A DNA stretch of 64,000 bases from Porphyrobacter sp. LM 6 (lineage in GTDB: Bacteria > Pseudomonadota > Alphaproteobacteria > Sphingomonadales > Sphingomonadaceae). Below the pieces are notes generated by a model. It was not told the origin of the DNA. It did no database searches and saw nothing but the letters and a program-made list of their open reading frames with translations. The translations under genes and the position numbers were made by a program. The stretch is taken from assembly GCF_001720465.1 (NCBI RefSeq), contig NZ_CP017113.1, forward strand, positions 1,674,001 to 1,738,000, in the 5' to 3' direction. Each line of letters starts with the position of its first letter. Position 1 is the stretch's first letter. Below, in pieces: positions 1 through 9,187 of this stretch.

Positions 1-272
1 CCCGAGGCCTGCACCAGATCGGCCAATTCCTCTGCCTCGCGCAGCAGGCGGTTGGCCTTGGCCACAACCTGCTCGCCCAGCGCAGTAAAGCGCACCACGC
101 GGCGCGACCGTTCGACCAGCGTCACGCCGAGCAGCGATTCGAGCTCGCGGATGCCCGCCGACAGTGTCGATTGCGACACGAAGCTGGCATCGGCGGCCTT
201 GCCGAAATGCCCGTGCTCGTGGAGCGCAACGAGATATTGCAGCTGCTTGATGGTGGGGAGGTAGGTGCTCAC
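1..272 (-). CDS. LysR-family transcriptional regulator, OxyR-like (partial, 3' end outside window)
   Basis: The reverse strand encodes the N-terminal 90 residues of a LysR-type regulator and runs off the left edge. A winged helix-turn-helix is visible: the opening QLQYLVAL, then HFGKAADASFVSQSTLSAGIRELE, shown here as HFGKAADA and SQSTLSAGI, then LGVTLVERSRR. The sequence TLSAGIRELE with an LLGVTLVER wing resembles the OxyR (hydrogen-peroxide-responsive) branch, but the redox-cysteine region lies outside the window, so the ligand is not shown. A GTG start at 272 fits the usual short N-terminus before the HTH; the nearby upstream ATG is in another frame. It is followed 10 nt upstream by the end of rnd on the same strand. 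Confidence 0.75.
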   Translation of the reverse strand, partial: MSTYLPTIKQLQYLVALHEHGHFGKAADASFVSQSTLSAGIRELESLLGVTLVERSRRVVRFTALGEQVVAKANRLLREAEELADLVQAS

Positions 273-282
273 CCCGAAACGC

Positions 283-1506
283 TCATTCAGCCGCCAGCTT
301 GTCGGGCTGTTCCGGTTCTTCCGGTTCAGCCGGGGGCAGCACATCGTCGATGTGAGTCATTTTGAGCCGCCCCTTCTCGACCGCGAAGGCGAGCTTGCCT
401 TCGACCAGATCGAGCGCGTCCTTGCCGAACACCTCGAACCGCCAGCCATCAAGCACCGGAAGGTTGCGGACCCCGGCGGCCAGCGCTTCCATTTCCTCGG
501 CGCGGGTCAGCAGGCGCGGGGCGACGTCGATTTCGCGCGCTCGGATCTTGAGCAGCAGCTTGAGCAGATCGGCAACCAGCGCGCCTTCCTTGCCCAGCGG
601 CGCGCCGCGCTCCGCCTTGTCCGGCATTTCGTCCTTGGGCAGGGGTTCGGCCTCGGCCAGCACCTTCATCAGGCGCTTGCCAATGTCATTGTCCTTCCAC
701 GCCGGCGAAAGCCCGCGCACCTTTGCGAGATCGGCCTGCGTCTTGGGCGGGTGGCTGGCGATATCGGCCAGAGTCTCGTCGCGCATGATGCGGCCGCGCG
801 GGATGTTCTTGTGCTGCGCCTCGCTCTCGCGCCATGCGGCGAGCGCCTTCATCCGGCCGAGCACCTGCGGATTGCGGCCCGGCTGGCGGATGCGCTTCCA
901 CGCCACGCCCGGATCGGTGAGGTAGTTCGACGGATCGGCGAGCTTTTCCATCTCGGCATTGAGCCACACGCCGCGCCCGGTCTTGATCAGCTTTTTCAGG
1001 ATGCGCGGGAAGATCGTGGCGAGGTGGGTGACATCGCCGATCGCATATTCGATCTGGCGGTCGGTCAGCGGACGGCGGCTCCAGTCGGTAAAGCGCGCGC
1101 CCTTGTCGATGGTGAGACCCATCCAGGTTTCGACCAGGTTGGCATAGCCGATCTGTTCGGACTGGCTGATCGCCATCATCGCGATCTGGGTGTCGAAGAT
1201 CGGGTGCGGAGTCTTGCCGGTCAGGTTGACGATGATTTCGACGTCCTGCCCGCCGGCGTGGAAGACCTTGAGCACGTCTTCGTTGTTGCACATCAGATCG
1301 AGCAGCGGGGTGAGGTCGATGCCTTCCGCCATCGGATCGATCGCGGCGGCTTCCTCGCTATTGGCGATCTGCACCAGGCAGAGTTCGGGCCAATAGGTGT
1401 TCTCGCGCATGAATTCGGTGTCGACCGTGACGAATTCGGACTTCGCAAGGCGGTCGCAGAGGTCGGAGAGAGCCTCGGTGGTGGTGATCAGTTCGTGTAT
1501 TTTCAT
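283..1506 (-). CDS. rnd: Ribonuclease D
   Basis: 3'-5' exoribonuclease of the DEDD family, which trims tRNA and other small RNA 3' ends in the cytoplasm. The start MKIHELITTTEAL is at 1506. The exonuclease motifs are visible: VDTEFMRE (motif I, D and E), the FHAGGQDVEI region (motif II), and YAIGDVTHL (motif III with Y and D). After them comes an HRDC-like C-terminal region with WRESEAQ and PRGRIMRDE. The 407 aa are close to the usual 370-400. Longer in-frame extension upstream to 1656 looks like low-complexity antisense and is rejected. The gene lies directly upstream of the LysR gene on the same strand. Confidence 0.93.
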   Translation of the reverse strand: MKIHELITTTEALSDLCDRLAKSEFVTVDTEFMRENTYWPELCLVQIANSEEAAAIDPMAEGIDLTPLLDLMCNNEDVLKVFHAGGQDVEIIVNLTGKTPHPIFDTQIAMMAISQSEQIGYANLVETWMGLTIDKGARFTDWSRRPLTDRQIEYAIGDVTHLATIFPRILKKLIKTGRGVWLNAEMEKLADPSNYLTDPGVAWKRIRQPGRNPQVLGRMKALAAWRESEAQHKNIPRGRIMRDETLADIASHPPKTQADLAKVRGLSPAWKDNDIGKRLMKVLAEAEPLPKDEMPDKAERGAPLGKEGALVADLLKLLLKIRAREIDVAPRLLTRAEEMEALAAGVRNLPVLDGWRFEVFGKDALDLVEGKLAFAVEKGRLKMTHIDDVLPPAEPEEPEQPDKLAAE

Positions 1507-1710
1507 GTCTACTTCGCATGTCGCAGGCGGAGTGCCGCCCTCGGGATTGCTCCCAGTTGCGCCCGTGCCGTTTGGTCCGGCATCGGGCTTGCCCTGTTGG
1601 CGCGCGGGGCGGCGGGGTGAACCCGGCCAGCCGCGTGATGCGCGCCCTAGCGCCATAGGCCGAAAATGGAAACCGCATAAGCGCCGTCGGAGCGCTTTCG
1701 CACAGTTTCG

Positions 1711-2670
1711 CTAGCGCCGTTTGCGCAGATAATCGGCCAGAGCACTGGCCGCGAGGTTGCCGAGCGCGGGCAGGACATCCTTCGGCTTGCGCACGTCGCG
1801 CAGGCTCTGCTCCGCCAGCCGGGCGAAGTCGCTGAATTCGGGGTGTTCCTTCAGAAGATCGTCAATCGAAGGACGCTCGCGGTGCGCGCGCCTTGTCGAA
1901 CTTGCGGTGTCGCCGTTCCCTGCGCCCGTATCGGCGGACTGGTTCGGGTGACCCCCAGGCCGTTGGCTCTGGCGGACAAAGGGACGCGCTTCGTCGGCCG
2001 ACATCACCGGCGCATCGAAGAACGGGAAGTCCTCGTTGCTGCCGACCAGCACGGCGAACGGCGCGGGGAGACCCTTTGTGCGGATGGTATCGCGCACCGC
2101 CAGATGCAGGATGATCGCCGAGGCGCAGGCAGCAAGCACATAGATATCGCCTGCCGCATCGTCGCTGTCGCCCGGAATGCACGCCAATCGTATCGCGCCG
2201 TAAAGCTGCCCCATGCCGCTGACTGCGATCGCATTATCGATGTGGGTGAAGCCACCCTGCCATTCCGAGTATGAGCCGGAATATCCAGCCAGAATCTGCT
2301 CGCGCGAGGCGGTCGAGAAATGGACGATGTCCATGTCCTCGTAGTAGTTGGTCTCCAGCACCGGATCGAGATGGCCGTTGGCGTCGGGCTCGTGGCCGAA
2401 GTGACCGGGCCAGCTGAAGTCTATCCCGATGGCCGTGATGTCTCCCTCGAAGTCTGACACGCCGGCCAGCCTGTCCCAGCCGTGCAGTCGGACCTGCCCG
2501 GGGTCGAGCGTTAGCGCGAGGCTAGCGAGGCGCGAACCGGCGGCCGCGAACGGCTCGAGCGCGCGTCGCACCTGCGCCAGTGCCGCATCGGGCTCGCCCC
2601 GGCGCAGCATGGTCTCGAGTTTGTCACTGAAGGCACGCTGTTCGTTGCGGTCTGCAAAAGCCCGTTGCAT
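1711..2670 (-). CDS. Hypothetical protein, 319 aa
   Basis: I do not recognise this protein. Codon use and third-position GC match the neighbours, and it fills the space between rnd and aspS without overlap. There is no signal peptide or membrane span. The first 60 residues are charged and probably helical (AFADRNEQRAFSDKLETML). The centre is a mixed alpha/beta region with aromatic and acidic residues (SWPGHFGHEPDANGH, NYYEDMDIVHFS) that looks globular. A low-complexity Gly/Asn/Ser linker lies at about 235-260, followed by a helical tail rich in Leu and Ala (DLLKEHPEFSDFARLAEQSL). It is transcribed away from aspS. It may be a soluble cytoplasmic protein of lineage-restricted type; function is unknown. 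Confidence 0.6.
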   Translation of the reverse strand: MQRAFADRNEQRAFSDKLETMLRRGEPDAALAQVRRALEPFAAAGSRLASLALTLDPGQVRLHGWDRLAGVSDFEGDITAIGIDFSWPGHFGHEPDANGHLDPVLETNYYEDMDIVHFSTASREQILAGYSGSYSEWQGGFTHIDNAIAVSGMGQLYGAIRLACIPGDSDDAAGDIYVLAACASAIILHLAVRDTIRTKGLPAPFAVLVGSNEDFPFFDAPVMSADEARPFVRQSQRPGGHPNQSADTGAGNGDTASSTRRAHRERPSIDDLLKEHPEFSDFARLAEQSLRDVRKPKDVLPALGNLAASALADYLRKRR

Positions 2671-2830
2671 CCTGAGGGTCTCCGTTGGTCATCGCATGCC
2701 ATAGAGCCTGCGGCTTTCCATAGGGTTACGATCATCCCGCCGCTTGCGTGCACACCCCCACTGGATTTGTGTGCCCCTCTCGCCTAGAGGCGCGCCAACA
2801 CTTTCCTGCAGTTTCGGAATCTTACCACCT

Positions 2831-4627
2831 ATGCACCCCTATCGCACGCACACCTGTGCACAGCTTTCTTCGGATCACGTTGGCGAAACCGTCCGCCTGT
2901 CGGGCTGGATCCATCGCAAGCGCGACCACGGCGGCGTGCTGTTCATCGATCTGCGCGACCATTACGGCATCACCCAGATTGTCGCGGATAGCGACAGTCC
3001 GGCGCTGCCCGTGCTCGAAGGCCTGCGTGTCGAAAGCGTCGTGACCATCGAAGGCGAAGTGAAGGCGCGCGTGGCCGAGACGGTCAACGCCAACCTTGCC
3101 ACCGGCGCGATCGAGGTCTTTGCGCGCGGCGTTACGGTGCAGAGCGCGGCCGAAGAGCTGCCGATGCCGGTTGCCGATGAGCAGCCGTACCCCGAGGATA
3201 TCCGCCTCAAGTACCGCTTCCTCGATCTGCGCCGCGAGACGCTGCATCGGAACATCATGACCCGCGTGGCGGTGATCGCCGACATGCGTCAGCGGATGAA
3301 CGCGGTCGGCTTCAACGAGTTTTCGACCCCGATCCTTACGGCTTCCAGCCCGGAAGGCGCGCGCGACTTCCTCGTGCCGAGCCGCATCCACACCGGCAAG
3401 TTCTACGCGCTCCCGCAGGCGCCGCAGCAGTACAAGCAGCTGCTGATGGTCGCCGGCTTCGACCGCTATTTCCAGATCGCGCCGTGCTTCCGCGACGAAG
3501 ACCCGCGCGCTGACCGCCTGCCGGGCGAATTCTACCAGCTCGATCTCGAAATGAGCTTCGTCACGCAGGAAGAAGTGTGGGAGACGATGGAGCCCGTCAT
3601 TCAGGGCACCTTCGCGGCCTTCGCGGGCGACAAGAAGGTCACCCCCGCCGGTGAATTCCCGCGCATCCCCTATGACGAGGCTATGCTGAAGTACGGCAGC
3701 GACAAGCCCGATCTGCGCAACCCGCTGATCATCAGCGATGTCTCGCAGCACTTCACCACGAGCGGCTTCGGCCTGTTCGAAAAGATCGTCGGCGGAGGCG
3801 GTGTCGTCCGCGCGATCCCCGCGCCTGCCACCTACGAGAAGAGCCGCAAGTTCTTCGACGACATGAACGACTGGGCGCGCAAGGAAGGCTATGCCGGCCT
3901 CGGCTACGTGACCCGCAAGGGCGGCGAGTTCGGCGGGCCGATCGCCAAGAACCACGGCACCGAAGGCATGGCTGCGCTCTATGCCGAGCTTGGCCTGGGC
4001 GAGAACGACGGCCTGTTCTTCGCCGCGGGCAAGGAAGCCGACGCCGCCAAGCTGGCGGGTGCTGCACGCATCCGCGTGGGCGAGGAACTCGGCCTGATCG
4101 ACGAAAACGCCTTCGCGCTGTGCTGGATCGTCGATTTCCCGTTCTACGAATGGAACGAGGACGAAAAGAAGGTCGATTTCAGCCACAACCCCTTCTCGAT
4201 GCCGCAGGGCGGGATCGATGCGCTGAACGGGCAGGACCCGCTGACGATCAAGGCCTATCAGTACGATCTCGTCTGCAACGGCTATGAAATCGCCTCGGGC
4301 TCGATCCGTAACCACAAGCCCGAAACGATGGTGAAGGCGTTCGAAATCACCGGTCTTACCCAGGCCGATGTGGAAGAGCGCTTCGGGGGCATGTACCGCG
4401 CATTCCAGTACGGCGCGCCGCCGCATGGCGGGATGGCCGCGGGCGTGGACCGTATCGTGATGCTGCTGTGCGGCGTGAAGAACCTGCGCGAAATCTCGCT
4501 GTTCCCGATGAACCAGCGCGCAGAAGACCTGCTGATGGGAGCGCCGAGCCCGGCCGAACCGCGCCAGCTGCGCGAACTTTCGCTGCGTGTCGTCGAGCCG
4601 CCGAAGACCGGCGGCGCGGGGGCCTGA
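2831..4627 (+). CDS. aspS: Aspartate--tRNA ligase (AspRS)
   Basis: Class II aminoacyl-tRNA synthetase that charges tRNA-Asp in the cytoplasm. It is 598 aa, the bacterial size. The N-terminal OB fold carries [23 protein letters not shown] at 20-45 (short form: [11 protein letters not shown]). Class II motif 1 is near [10 protein letters not shown], motif 2 is [18 protein letters not shown] with [10 protein letters not shown], and motif 3 is [14 protein letters not shown] near residue 545. The bacterial GAD insertion domain occupies roughly 300-410. The start at 2831 ([12 protein letters not shown]) fits the family; the in-frame extension upstream has no family likeness. Whether the enzyme is discriminating or also makes Asp-tRNA-Asn cannot be decided from sequence alone. 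Confidence 0.98.
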   Translation: MHPYRTHTCAQLSSDHVGETVRLSGWIHRKRDHGGVLFIDLRDHYGITQIVADSDSPALPVLEGLRVESVVTIEGEVKARVAETVNANLATGAIEVFARGVTVQSAAEELPMPVADEQPYPEDIRLKYRFLDLRRETLHRNIMTRVAVIADMRQRMNAVGFNEFSTPILTASSPEGARDFLVPSRIHTGKFYALPQAPQQYKQLLMVAGFDRYFQIAPCFRDEDPRADRLPGEFYQLDLEMSFVTQEEVWETMEPVIQGTFAAFAGDKKVTPAGEFPRIPYDEAMLKYGSDKPDLRNPLIISDVSQHFTTSGFGLFEKIVGGGGVVRAIPAPATYEKSRKFFDDMNDWARKEGYAGLGYVTRKGGEFGGPIAKNHGTEGMAALYAELGLGENDGLFFAAGKEADAAKLAGAARIRVGEELGLIDENAFALCWIVDFPFYEWNEDEKKVDFSHNPFSMPQGGIDALNGQDPLTIKAYQYDLVCNGYEIASGSIRNHKPETMVKAFEITGLTQADVEERFGGMYRAFQYGAPPHGGMAAGVDRIVMLLCGVKNLREISLFPMNQRAEDLLMGAPSPAEPRQLRELSLRVVEPPKTGGAGA

Positions 4628-4751
4628 ACCTTTCACCGGGCCTGATTGCGCGTCGCCGCTGTGGGGCGCGCCTCAAGCCCACTTGCACTTGCCCGCGCCG
4701 TTCTTTAGGGCGGGGGCGAAATTACCCAACCCCAATTCAAGAGGGATTATC

Positions 4752-4988
4752 ATGAGCGATACTGCCGACCGGGTGGCCAAGATTGTCGTCGAGCATCTCG
4801 GCGTCGAAGCTGACAAGGTGACCCAGGATGCGAGCTTCATCGACGATCTGGGCGCTGACAGCCTCGACATCGTCGAACTGGTGATGGCGTTCGAAGAGGA
4901 ATTCGGCGTCGAAATCCCCGACGATGCGGCCGAAAAGATCACCACCGTTGGTGACGCGACCAAGTACATCGAGGAACACAAGGGCTAA
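4752..4988 (+). CDS. acpP: Acyl carrier protein
   Basis: A 78-aa acidic acyl carrier protein that carries growing fatty-acyl chains on 4'-phosphopantetheine. The attachment serine is in [15 protein letters not shown] (short motif DSL, Ser37). It starts with [18 protein letters not shown] and ends in a charged EEHKG tail. The gene is 135 nt before fabF on the same strand, the usual acpP-fabF order of fatty-acid synthesis loci, with mltG after it. A purine-rich AAGAGGG ribosome-binding site lies just before ATG 4752. The intervening gap holds a palindromic intergenic repeat listed separately. Confidence 0.98.
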   Translation: MSDTADRVAKIVVEHLGVEADKVTQDASFIDDLGADSLDIVELVMAFEEEFGVEIPDDAAEKITTVGDATKYIEEHKG

Positions 4989-5000
4989 TAGCTCATCTAT

Positions 5001-5093
5001 CCCGTTCGCCCTGAGTATGTCGAAGGGCCGTCTCTCCGGTACGTGCCGGCAGGGAAACGAATACGGGGCTTCGACAGGCTCAGCCCGCATGGG
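5001..5093. repeat. REP-like palindromic intergenic repeat, copy 1
   Basis: Between acpP and fabF. The left arm reads CGTTCGCCCTGAG then TATGTCGAAGGG and the right arm GGGGCTTCGACAGGCTCAGCCC, so the two are imperfect reverse complements (shared core CTGAGC-TGTCGAAG). The same core forms the repeat at 57157-57246. It could form a stem-loop in the acpP-fabF mRNA or act as a processing or termination signal. Confidence 0.6.
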
Positions 5094-5123
5094 TTGAGCC
5101 TGTCTGCGTTTGGGAGATCATGA

Positions 5124-6383
5124 ATGCGCCGTGTGGTTGTAACCGGGCTTGGCCTTGTCACCCCGCTGGGGGGCGATGTCGAAACGACGTGGGCCAACCT
5201 GATCGCGGGCGAGAGCGGGGCGGGGCAGATCACCCGTTTCGACACCTCCGATCAGAAGTGCACCATCGCCTGCGAAGTGAAGCCCAAGGATCACCCCTGG
5301 GGCTTCGACGCTGACAAGCGCGTCGATCACAAGATCCAGCGCCAGGTCGATCCCTTCATCGTCTATGGCATCGATGCCGCAGGGCAGGCGCTCGAAGACG
5401 CCGGTCTGACCGACATGACCCAGGCCGAGAAGGAGCGCACCGGCTGCTCGATCGGTTCGGGCATCGGCGGGCTGCCGGGCATCGAGATCGAGAGCGTCAA
5501 CCTCCACGAACGCGGTCCCGGCCGGGTTTCGCCGCACTTCGTGCACGGGCGTCTGATCAACCTCATCACCGGACAGGTGCAGATCAAGTACGGCTTCATG
5601 GGCCCGAACCATGCGGTCGTGACGGCGTGCTCTACCGGCGCGCACTCGATCGGTGACGCTGCACGGATGATCGCGATGGACGATGCCGACATCATGCTGG
5701 CGGGCGGGGCGGAAAGCACCATCAACCCGCTCGGCATTGCCGGTTTTGCCCAGGCGCGCGCGCTCAACATGAGCATGAACGACCGCCCGACCGAAGCCAG
5801 CCGCCCCTATGACCGCAACCGTGACGGCTTCGTCATGGGCGAAGGCGCGGGCGTGGTCGTGCTCGAGGAATACGAGCGCGCCAAGGCGCGCGGCGCGAAG
5901 ATCTACGCCGAAGTCACCGGCTATGGTCTGTCGGGCGATGCCTATCACGTCACCGCCCCGCACCCCGAAGGCAAGGGCGCGGAACTGGCGATGCGGATGG
6001 CGCTGAAGAAGGCTGGCCTCGGCCCGGGCGATATCGATTACATCAACGCCCACGGCACTTCGACCATGGCCGACACCATCGAACTCGCCGCGATCAAGCG
6101 GGTGCTGGGCGAAGGGCTGAGCGGGGCGTCGATGTCCTCCACCAAGTCGGCCATCGGCCACCTGCTGGGCGGCGCCGGCGCGGTGGAAGCGATCTTCTGC
6201 ATCCTCGCGATGCGCGACCAGATCGTCCCGCCGACGCTCAACCTCCACGATCCCGACGATGGCACCGAAGGCATCGACCTTGTGCCGCTCAAGGCGAAGA
6301 AGCGGCAGGTGCGCGCGGTGCTGAACAACAGCTTCGGCTTCGGCGGCACCAACGCCTCGATCATCATGCAGAAGGTCGACTGA
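5124..6383 (+). CDS. fabF: 3-oxoacyl-[acyl-carrier-protein] synthase II
   Basis: Beta-ketoacyl-ACP synthase II, the condensing enzyme that elongates fatty acids with malonyl-ACP. The 419 aa are typical. The active-site Cys169 is in VVTACSTGAHS, and the two catalytic histidines are in NAHGTSTMADT and SAIGHLLGGAG, giving the Cys-His-His triad. It closes with the glycine-rich FGFGGTNASII motif. The ATG at 5124 gives MRRVVVTGLGLVTPLGG, the standard N-terminus. It follows acpP and is only 4 nt before mltG, so the two are probably cotranscribed. Confidence 0.98.
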   Translation: MRRVVVTGLGLVTPLGGDVETTWANLIAGESGAGQITRFDTSDQKCTIACEVKPKDHPWGFDADKRVDHKIQRQVDPFIVYGIDAAGQALEDAGLTDMTQAEKERTGCSIGSGIGGLPGIEIESVNLHERGPGRVSPHFVHGRLINLITGQVQIKYGFMGPNHAVVTACSTGAHSIGDAARMIAMDDADIMLAGGAESTINPLGIAGFAQARALNMSMNDRPTEASRPYDRNRDGFVMGEGAGVVVLEEYERAKARGAKIYAEVTGYGLSGDAYHVTAPHPEGKGAELAMRMALKKAGLGPGDIDYINAHGTSTMADTIELAAIKRVLGEGLSGASMSSTKSAIGHLLGGAGAVEAIFCILAMRDQIVPPTLNLHDPDDGTEGIDLVPLKAKKRQVRAVLNNSFGFGGTNASIIMQKVD

Positions 6384-6387
6384 CACC

Positions 6388-7353
6388 GTGAAGGCCGTGC
6401 GCAATCTCGCGCTGATTGTGCTCGGCCTCGTGGTTGCGGGGCTTGTGCTGGCGTCGACCTTCATGGGTTCGGCGACCATTACCAAGGATACGAACTTCAC
6501 CATTCCGGCGGGGGCTTCGGTCTCCTCGGTGGCGGGCAAGCTGGAGGCTGAGGGGCTGATTTCCTCGGCCTCGGGCTTCGTCCTGCAAGCGCGCATCTTC
6601 GGCTCGGATGCGCCGATCCAGGCGGGCGAGTTCATGCTCACGCCCGATATGAGCCAGGGCGATATCCTCGACGCTTTCCAGTCGGGCGACGTTATCCGCC
6701 GCTTCGTCACCGTGCCCGAAGGCATGCCCTCGATCCTCGTGTGGGAACGGCTGATGGCCGAGCCGCTGCTGACCGGCGAGGTCGACGTGCCGCCCGAAGG
6801 CTCGATCCTGCCCGATACCTACGCCTTTGAACGCGGCCAGTCGCGCAAGAGCCTTGTCGAACAGATGCAGGCGGCGATGGACAAGGCGCTGGCCGAGGAA
6901 TGGGCCAAGCGCCGCTCCGGCATCGCGGTCGACACGATGCGCGATGCGCTGATCCTCGCCTCGGTGGTCGAGAAGGAAACCGGCAAGCCCGAAGAACGCC
7001 GGATGGTGGCCGGGCTCTATTCCAACCGGGTCAGGATCGGCATGAAGTTGCAGGCGGACCCGACGATCATCTACCCGATCACCAAGGGCAAGCCGCTGGG
7101 CCGCCGCATCCGCCAGTCGGAAATCGCTGCGGTCAACGGCTACAACACCTATACCAAGGTTGGCCTGCCGGAAGGCCCGATCACCAATCCGGGGCGCGAC
7201 AGCATTGCCGCCGTGCTCAACCCCGAGGCGACCAGCGCGCTCTACATGGTGGCCGACGGCACCGGCGGGCACTGGTTCGCCAGCACGCTGGCCGAACACA
7301 ACGCCAATGTGGCGAAGTGGTATGCGATCCGTAGAGAGCGTGGGGAAATGTAA
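6388..7353 (+). CDS. mltG: Endolytic murein transglycosylase MltG
   Basis: Inner-membrane lytic transglycosylase that cleaves nascent glycan strands and sets peptidoglycan chain length. An N-terminal membrane anchor (VRNLALIVLGLVVAGLVLAS, residues 3-22) is followed by a LysM-like region (FTIPAGASVSSVAGKL) and the YceG catalytic domain. The catalytic glutamate is in LASVVEKETG, with LQADPTIIY and the NTYTKVGLPEGPITNPG block downstream. At 321 aa it is family-typical. The start is GTG at 6388, 4 nt after the fabF stop. The fabF-mltG arrangement is common in Proteobacteria. Confidence 0.95.
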   Translation: MKAVRNLALIVLGLVVAGLVLASTFMGSATITKDTNFTIPAGASVSSVAGKLEAEGLISSASGFVLQARIFGSDAPIQAGEFMLTPDMSQGDILDAFQSGDVIRRFVTVPEGMPSILVWERLMAEPLLTGEVDVPPEGSILPDTYAFERGQSRKSLVEQMQAAMDKALAEEWAKRRSGIAVDTMRDALILASVVEKETGKPEERRMVAGLYSNRVRIGMKLQADPTIIYPITKGKPLGRRIRQSEIAAVNGYNTYTKVGLPEGPITNPGRDSIAAVLNPEATSALYMVADGTGGHWFASTLAEHNANVAKWYAIRRERGEM

Positions 7354-7359
7354 GGCCCG

Positions 7360-7890
7360 GTGGCCGACCCCTTCATCCTCACCGCAGCCTTGCCGCCCGA
7401 CCTCGCGGGCTTTGCCGAAGGCCTGCGCCGCGCCCATTATCCGCCCGAGCGCAACCACCTCCACGCCCACGTCACGCTGTTCCATTCGTTCGCGCCTTCG
7501 CTGCTGGACGAGCTCAGCGATTTCATCCCCCGCATCGCCGCCGAATTCGCCGCCCCCCAAGGCGCTGTGAAAGGGGTGATGGATCTGGGGAAGGGCACCG
7601 CCATCGCGCTTGAGGCGCCGCAGCTGCTCGCCCTGCGAGCCGGGATCGCCGAGCATTTCCACGGCAGCCTGACCGCGCAAGACCTGCACGAACCGCGCCC
7701 GCACATCACCATCCAGAACAAGGTCCCGAAGGACGAAGCGCGCGCGCTCCAGGCGAGCCTGCATCCGGTGCTCGCGCCGTGGATCGCCAAGGGGTGGTTC
7801 ACCTTCCCCGCGCTGGAGCTGTGGCGCTATCGCGGCGGGCCGTGGGAGCGGGTCAAGACCTGCGCTTTCCGCGGGCACGAACGGCTCTGA
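7360..7890 (+). CDS. 2H phosphoesterase / 2'-5' RNA ligase family protein
   Basis: A 176-aa cytoplasmic protein of the 2H phosphoesterase (LigT-like) superfamily, named for two conserved H-x-T/S motifs. They are visible as HAHVTLFHS near residue 28 and RPHITIQNK near 121. These act on 2',3'-cyclic or 2'-5' linked nucleotides in characterised relatives; the substrate here is unknown. The start is GTG at 7360, 6 nt after mltG, so translation is probably coupled. It is the last core gene before tRNA-Met and the island. Confidence 0.85.
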   Translation: MADPFILTAALPPDLAGFAEGLRRAHYPPERNHLHAHVTLFHSFAPSLLDELSDFIPRIAAEFAAPQGAVKGVMDLGKGTAIALEAPQLLALRAGIAEHFHGSLTAQDLHEPRPHITIQNKVPKDEARALQASLHPVLAPWIAKGWFTFPALELWRYRGGPWERVKTCAFRGHERL

Positions 7891-8005
7891 CAGAACCGGC
7901 GCAACGAGGGCTTGACCCCGCCCGCCGCCCGCCCTAATTGCCCGCCTCGCCCGGGCCGACACCCGGAGCCGAATCCGGCTGCTTGTGCCCGCCGGATGCC
8001 CATGG

Positions 8006-8082
8006 GGCGGAGTAGCTCAGCCGGTTAGAGCAGCGGAATCATAATCCGCGTGTCGGGGGTTCGAGTCCCTCCTCCGCTACCA
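8006..8082 (+). tRNA. tRNA-Met (CAT anticodon)
   Basis: A complete 77-nt cloverleaf with encoded CCA. The acceptor stem GGCGGAG pairs with CTCCGCT (G1-U72 wobble). The D arm is GCTC...GAGC, the anticodon stem is GCGGA/TCCGC around the loop ATCATAA with anticodon CAT, and the T arm is GGGGGTTCGAGTCCCTC. It reads CAT, so it is elongator Met or the lysidine-modified Ile2; initiator features (three G-C pairs in the anticodon stem) are absent. It is the integration site of the island. Confidence 0.95.
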
Positions 8083-8083
8083 T
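8066..8083 (+). repeat. attL core: 18-bp direct repeat in the tRNA 3' end
   Basis: TCCCTCCTCCGCTACCAT overlaps the tRNA T-arm/acceptor 3' strand and is repeated exactly at 35184-35201. It keeps the tRNA intact on the left side and marks the left crossover site of the island. Confidence 0.93.
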
Positions 8084-8207
8084 AGGCCTTTCCGGAAGCT
8101 TCCGAATGCTTCCGCATTTTTCCAATAATCCAACAGAAAGCAGAGGGTTGCGGGTGATTCGCGTCCGCATGCGTCCATGGCCTTCCACATGCAGCCAGAT
8201 TTGGTGT

Positions 8208-8229
8208 GGGGGTATTTTGGGGGTATTTT
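8208..8229 (+). repeat. Tandem GGGGGTATTTT x2, probable integrase arm-type sites (left)
   Basis: Two exact copies of the 11-mer GGGGGTATTTT lie between attL and the integrase start. An inverted copy, ATACCCCC, is at 8252-8259, immediately before the ATG. The same GGGGGTA core occurs twice near attR (35105-35123), which suggests arm-type integrase binding sites, possibly doubling as an operator. Confidence 0.6.
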
Positions 8230-8259
8230 CGCGGAGTATCGGAAAGGAGCGATACCCCC

Positions 8260-8403
8260 ATGCCTCTCACAGAGAACCAAGCGAAGAATGCCAAGCCGCT
8301 GGAGCGCGCTTACAAGCTAGCCGACAGCGAAGGTCTGTTTCTGCTCGTCCAGCCGAACGGCGCGAAACTTTGGCGGATGAAGTACCGCTTTGCAGGCAAG
8401 GAG
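8260..8403 (+). pseudogene. Truncated tyrosine-type site-specific integrase (N-terminus only)
   Basis: Starts MPLTENQAKNAKPLERAYKL and continues with ADSEGLFLLVQPNGAKLWRM and KYRFAGKE, the DUF4102 N-terminal arm-binding domain of P4-type integrases. About 48 residues survive. After codon 48 the reading frame runs into antisense sequence of the P-type ATPase fragment, so the core-binding and catalytic domains (R-H-R-Y) are missing. The SD GGAAAGGAG and the ATG are intact. It sits 177 nt inside the left end of the island next to tRNA-Met, the normal place for the integrase. With the catalytic half deleted the island cannot excise on its own enzyme. Confidence 0.85.
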
Positions 8404-9187
8404 ACCCGTTCGAAACGGTCGGTAAAGCGCTGCGTCGGGGATTTTTGCGTCTCCGCTTCGCTCACCATCTTCACAACTTTCGCGAGCGCGCTTTCACTGG
8501 AGCGGCGCGTCACCTCAATCTCGATCGCGCCGCTGCCATTGATCGTACCGGCAAATACCCGGCTTTGCGGATCAACCATATCGGGCTTGGCGCGTGCGGC
8601 GACCACGTCGGCTACCGGTATCTTGTCGACCGGGATGCTTTCGCCGGTAACGGGCGCCTGGTTGATCGCGCTCGATCCCTTCAGAACGAAGCCGTCGGCG
8701 GGCAAGCGCTCGTTCGGACGCACGATGACGATGTCGCCGACCACCAATTGTTCGACGTCGATTTCGCTGGTCGCCCCATCGCGGCGCACCGTTGCGGTCT
8801 CAGGGGCGAGCTTCGCCAGGGCTTCAATTGCCTTCTTGGCACGGCCCATGGCATAATGCTCCAGTGCGTGTCCGAGACTGAACAGGAACAGGAGTAGTGC
8901 GCCTTCGGCCCACGCCCCCAAGGCGGCTGCCCCGGCGGCGGCGACCAGCATCAGGGTGTCGATCTCGAACTTCTTCAACCGAAGGTTGTCAATCGCCTCG
9001 CGCAGCGTGAAGAAACCACCGAAAAAATAGGCTGCCATATAGCAGGCGGTCGGGAGCCAAGCGGGCGCACCGGCTATCAGCTTCTCAATTGCGAAGCCGA
9101 TTCCCAGCAGCGCGCCGCAGGCGAGGGCAAAGATCAGTTCAGTGTTGTGGCCCAGAAAATCAGCGTGGCTGTGATCGTGACCATCAC
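8404..9187 (-). pseudogene. Internal fragment of a Zn/Cd/Pb-type P-type ATPase
   Basis: About 260 residues of a P1B-type metal ATPase, broken at both ends. The open frame begins with a His-rich stretch (DGHDHSHADF), then membrane segments (LIFALACGALLGIGFAIEKL; AAYFFGGFFTLREAI; a third near LLLFLFSLGHALEHY) and the actuator domain with TGES in APVTGESIPVDK. It ends at QRFTDRFER near 8406, before the transmembrane CPC motif, the DKTGT phosphorylation site and the ATP-binding domain. There is no start codon in the His-rich region before a stop at the right edge. The left break joins the integrase fragment; the right break adjoins the presumed transposon end at 9188. It is not expected to transport. 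Confidence 0.85.

Noticed and set aside
265..1620. Long rightward open frame opposite rnd
   Set aside because: Antisense of rnd, whose DEDD motifs are unambiguous.
2822..4636. Long leftward open frame opposite aspS
   Set aside because: It is the antisense shadow of a high-GC essential gene; its protein is Arg/His/Ala-rich without family features and no ribosome-binding site suits it.
4628..4751. Promoter for acpP (TTGCAC with TAGGGC)
   Set aside because: The spacing is near 17 bp but the -10 is far from consensus; too weak to list.
5118..7962. Long leftward open frames opposite fabF and mltG
   Set aside because: Antisense of well-identified genes; low-complexity composition and no motif.
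8250..8260. The ATACCCCC inverted copy as a terminator
   Set aside because: It lies immediately before the integrase ATG with no T-tract, so an arm-site or operator reading fits better.
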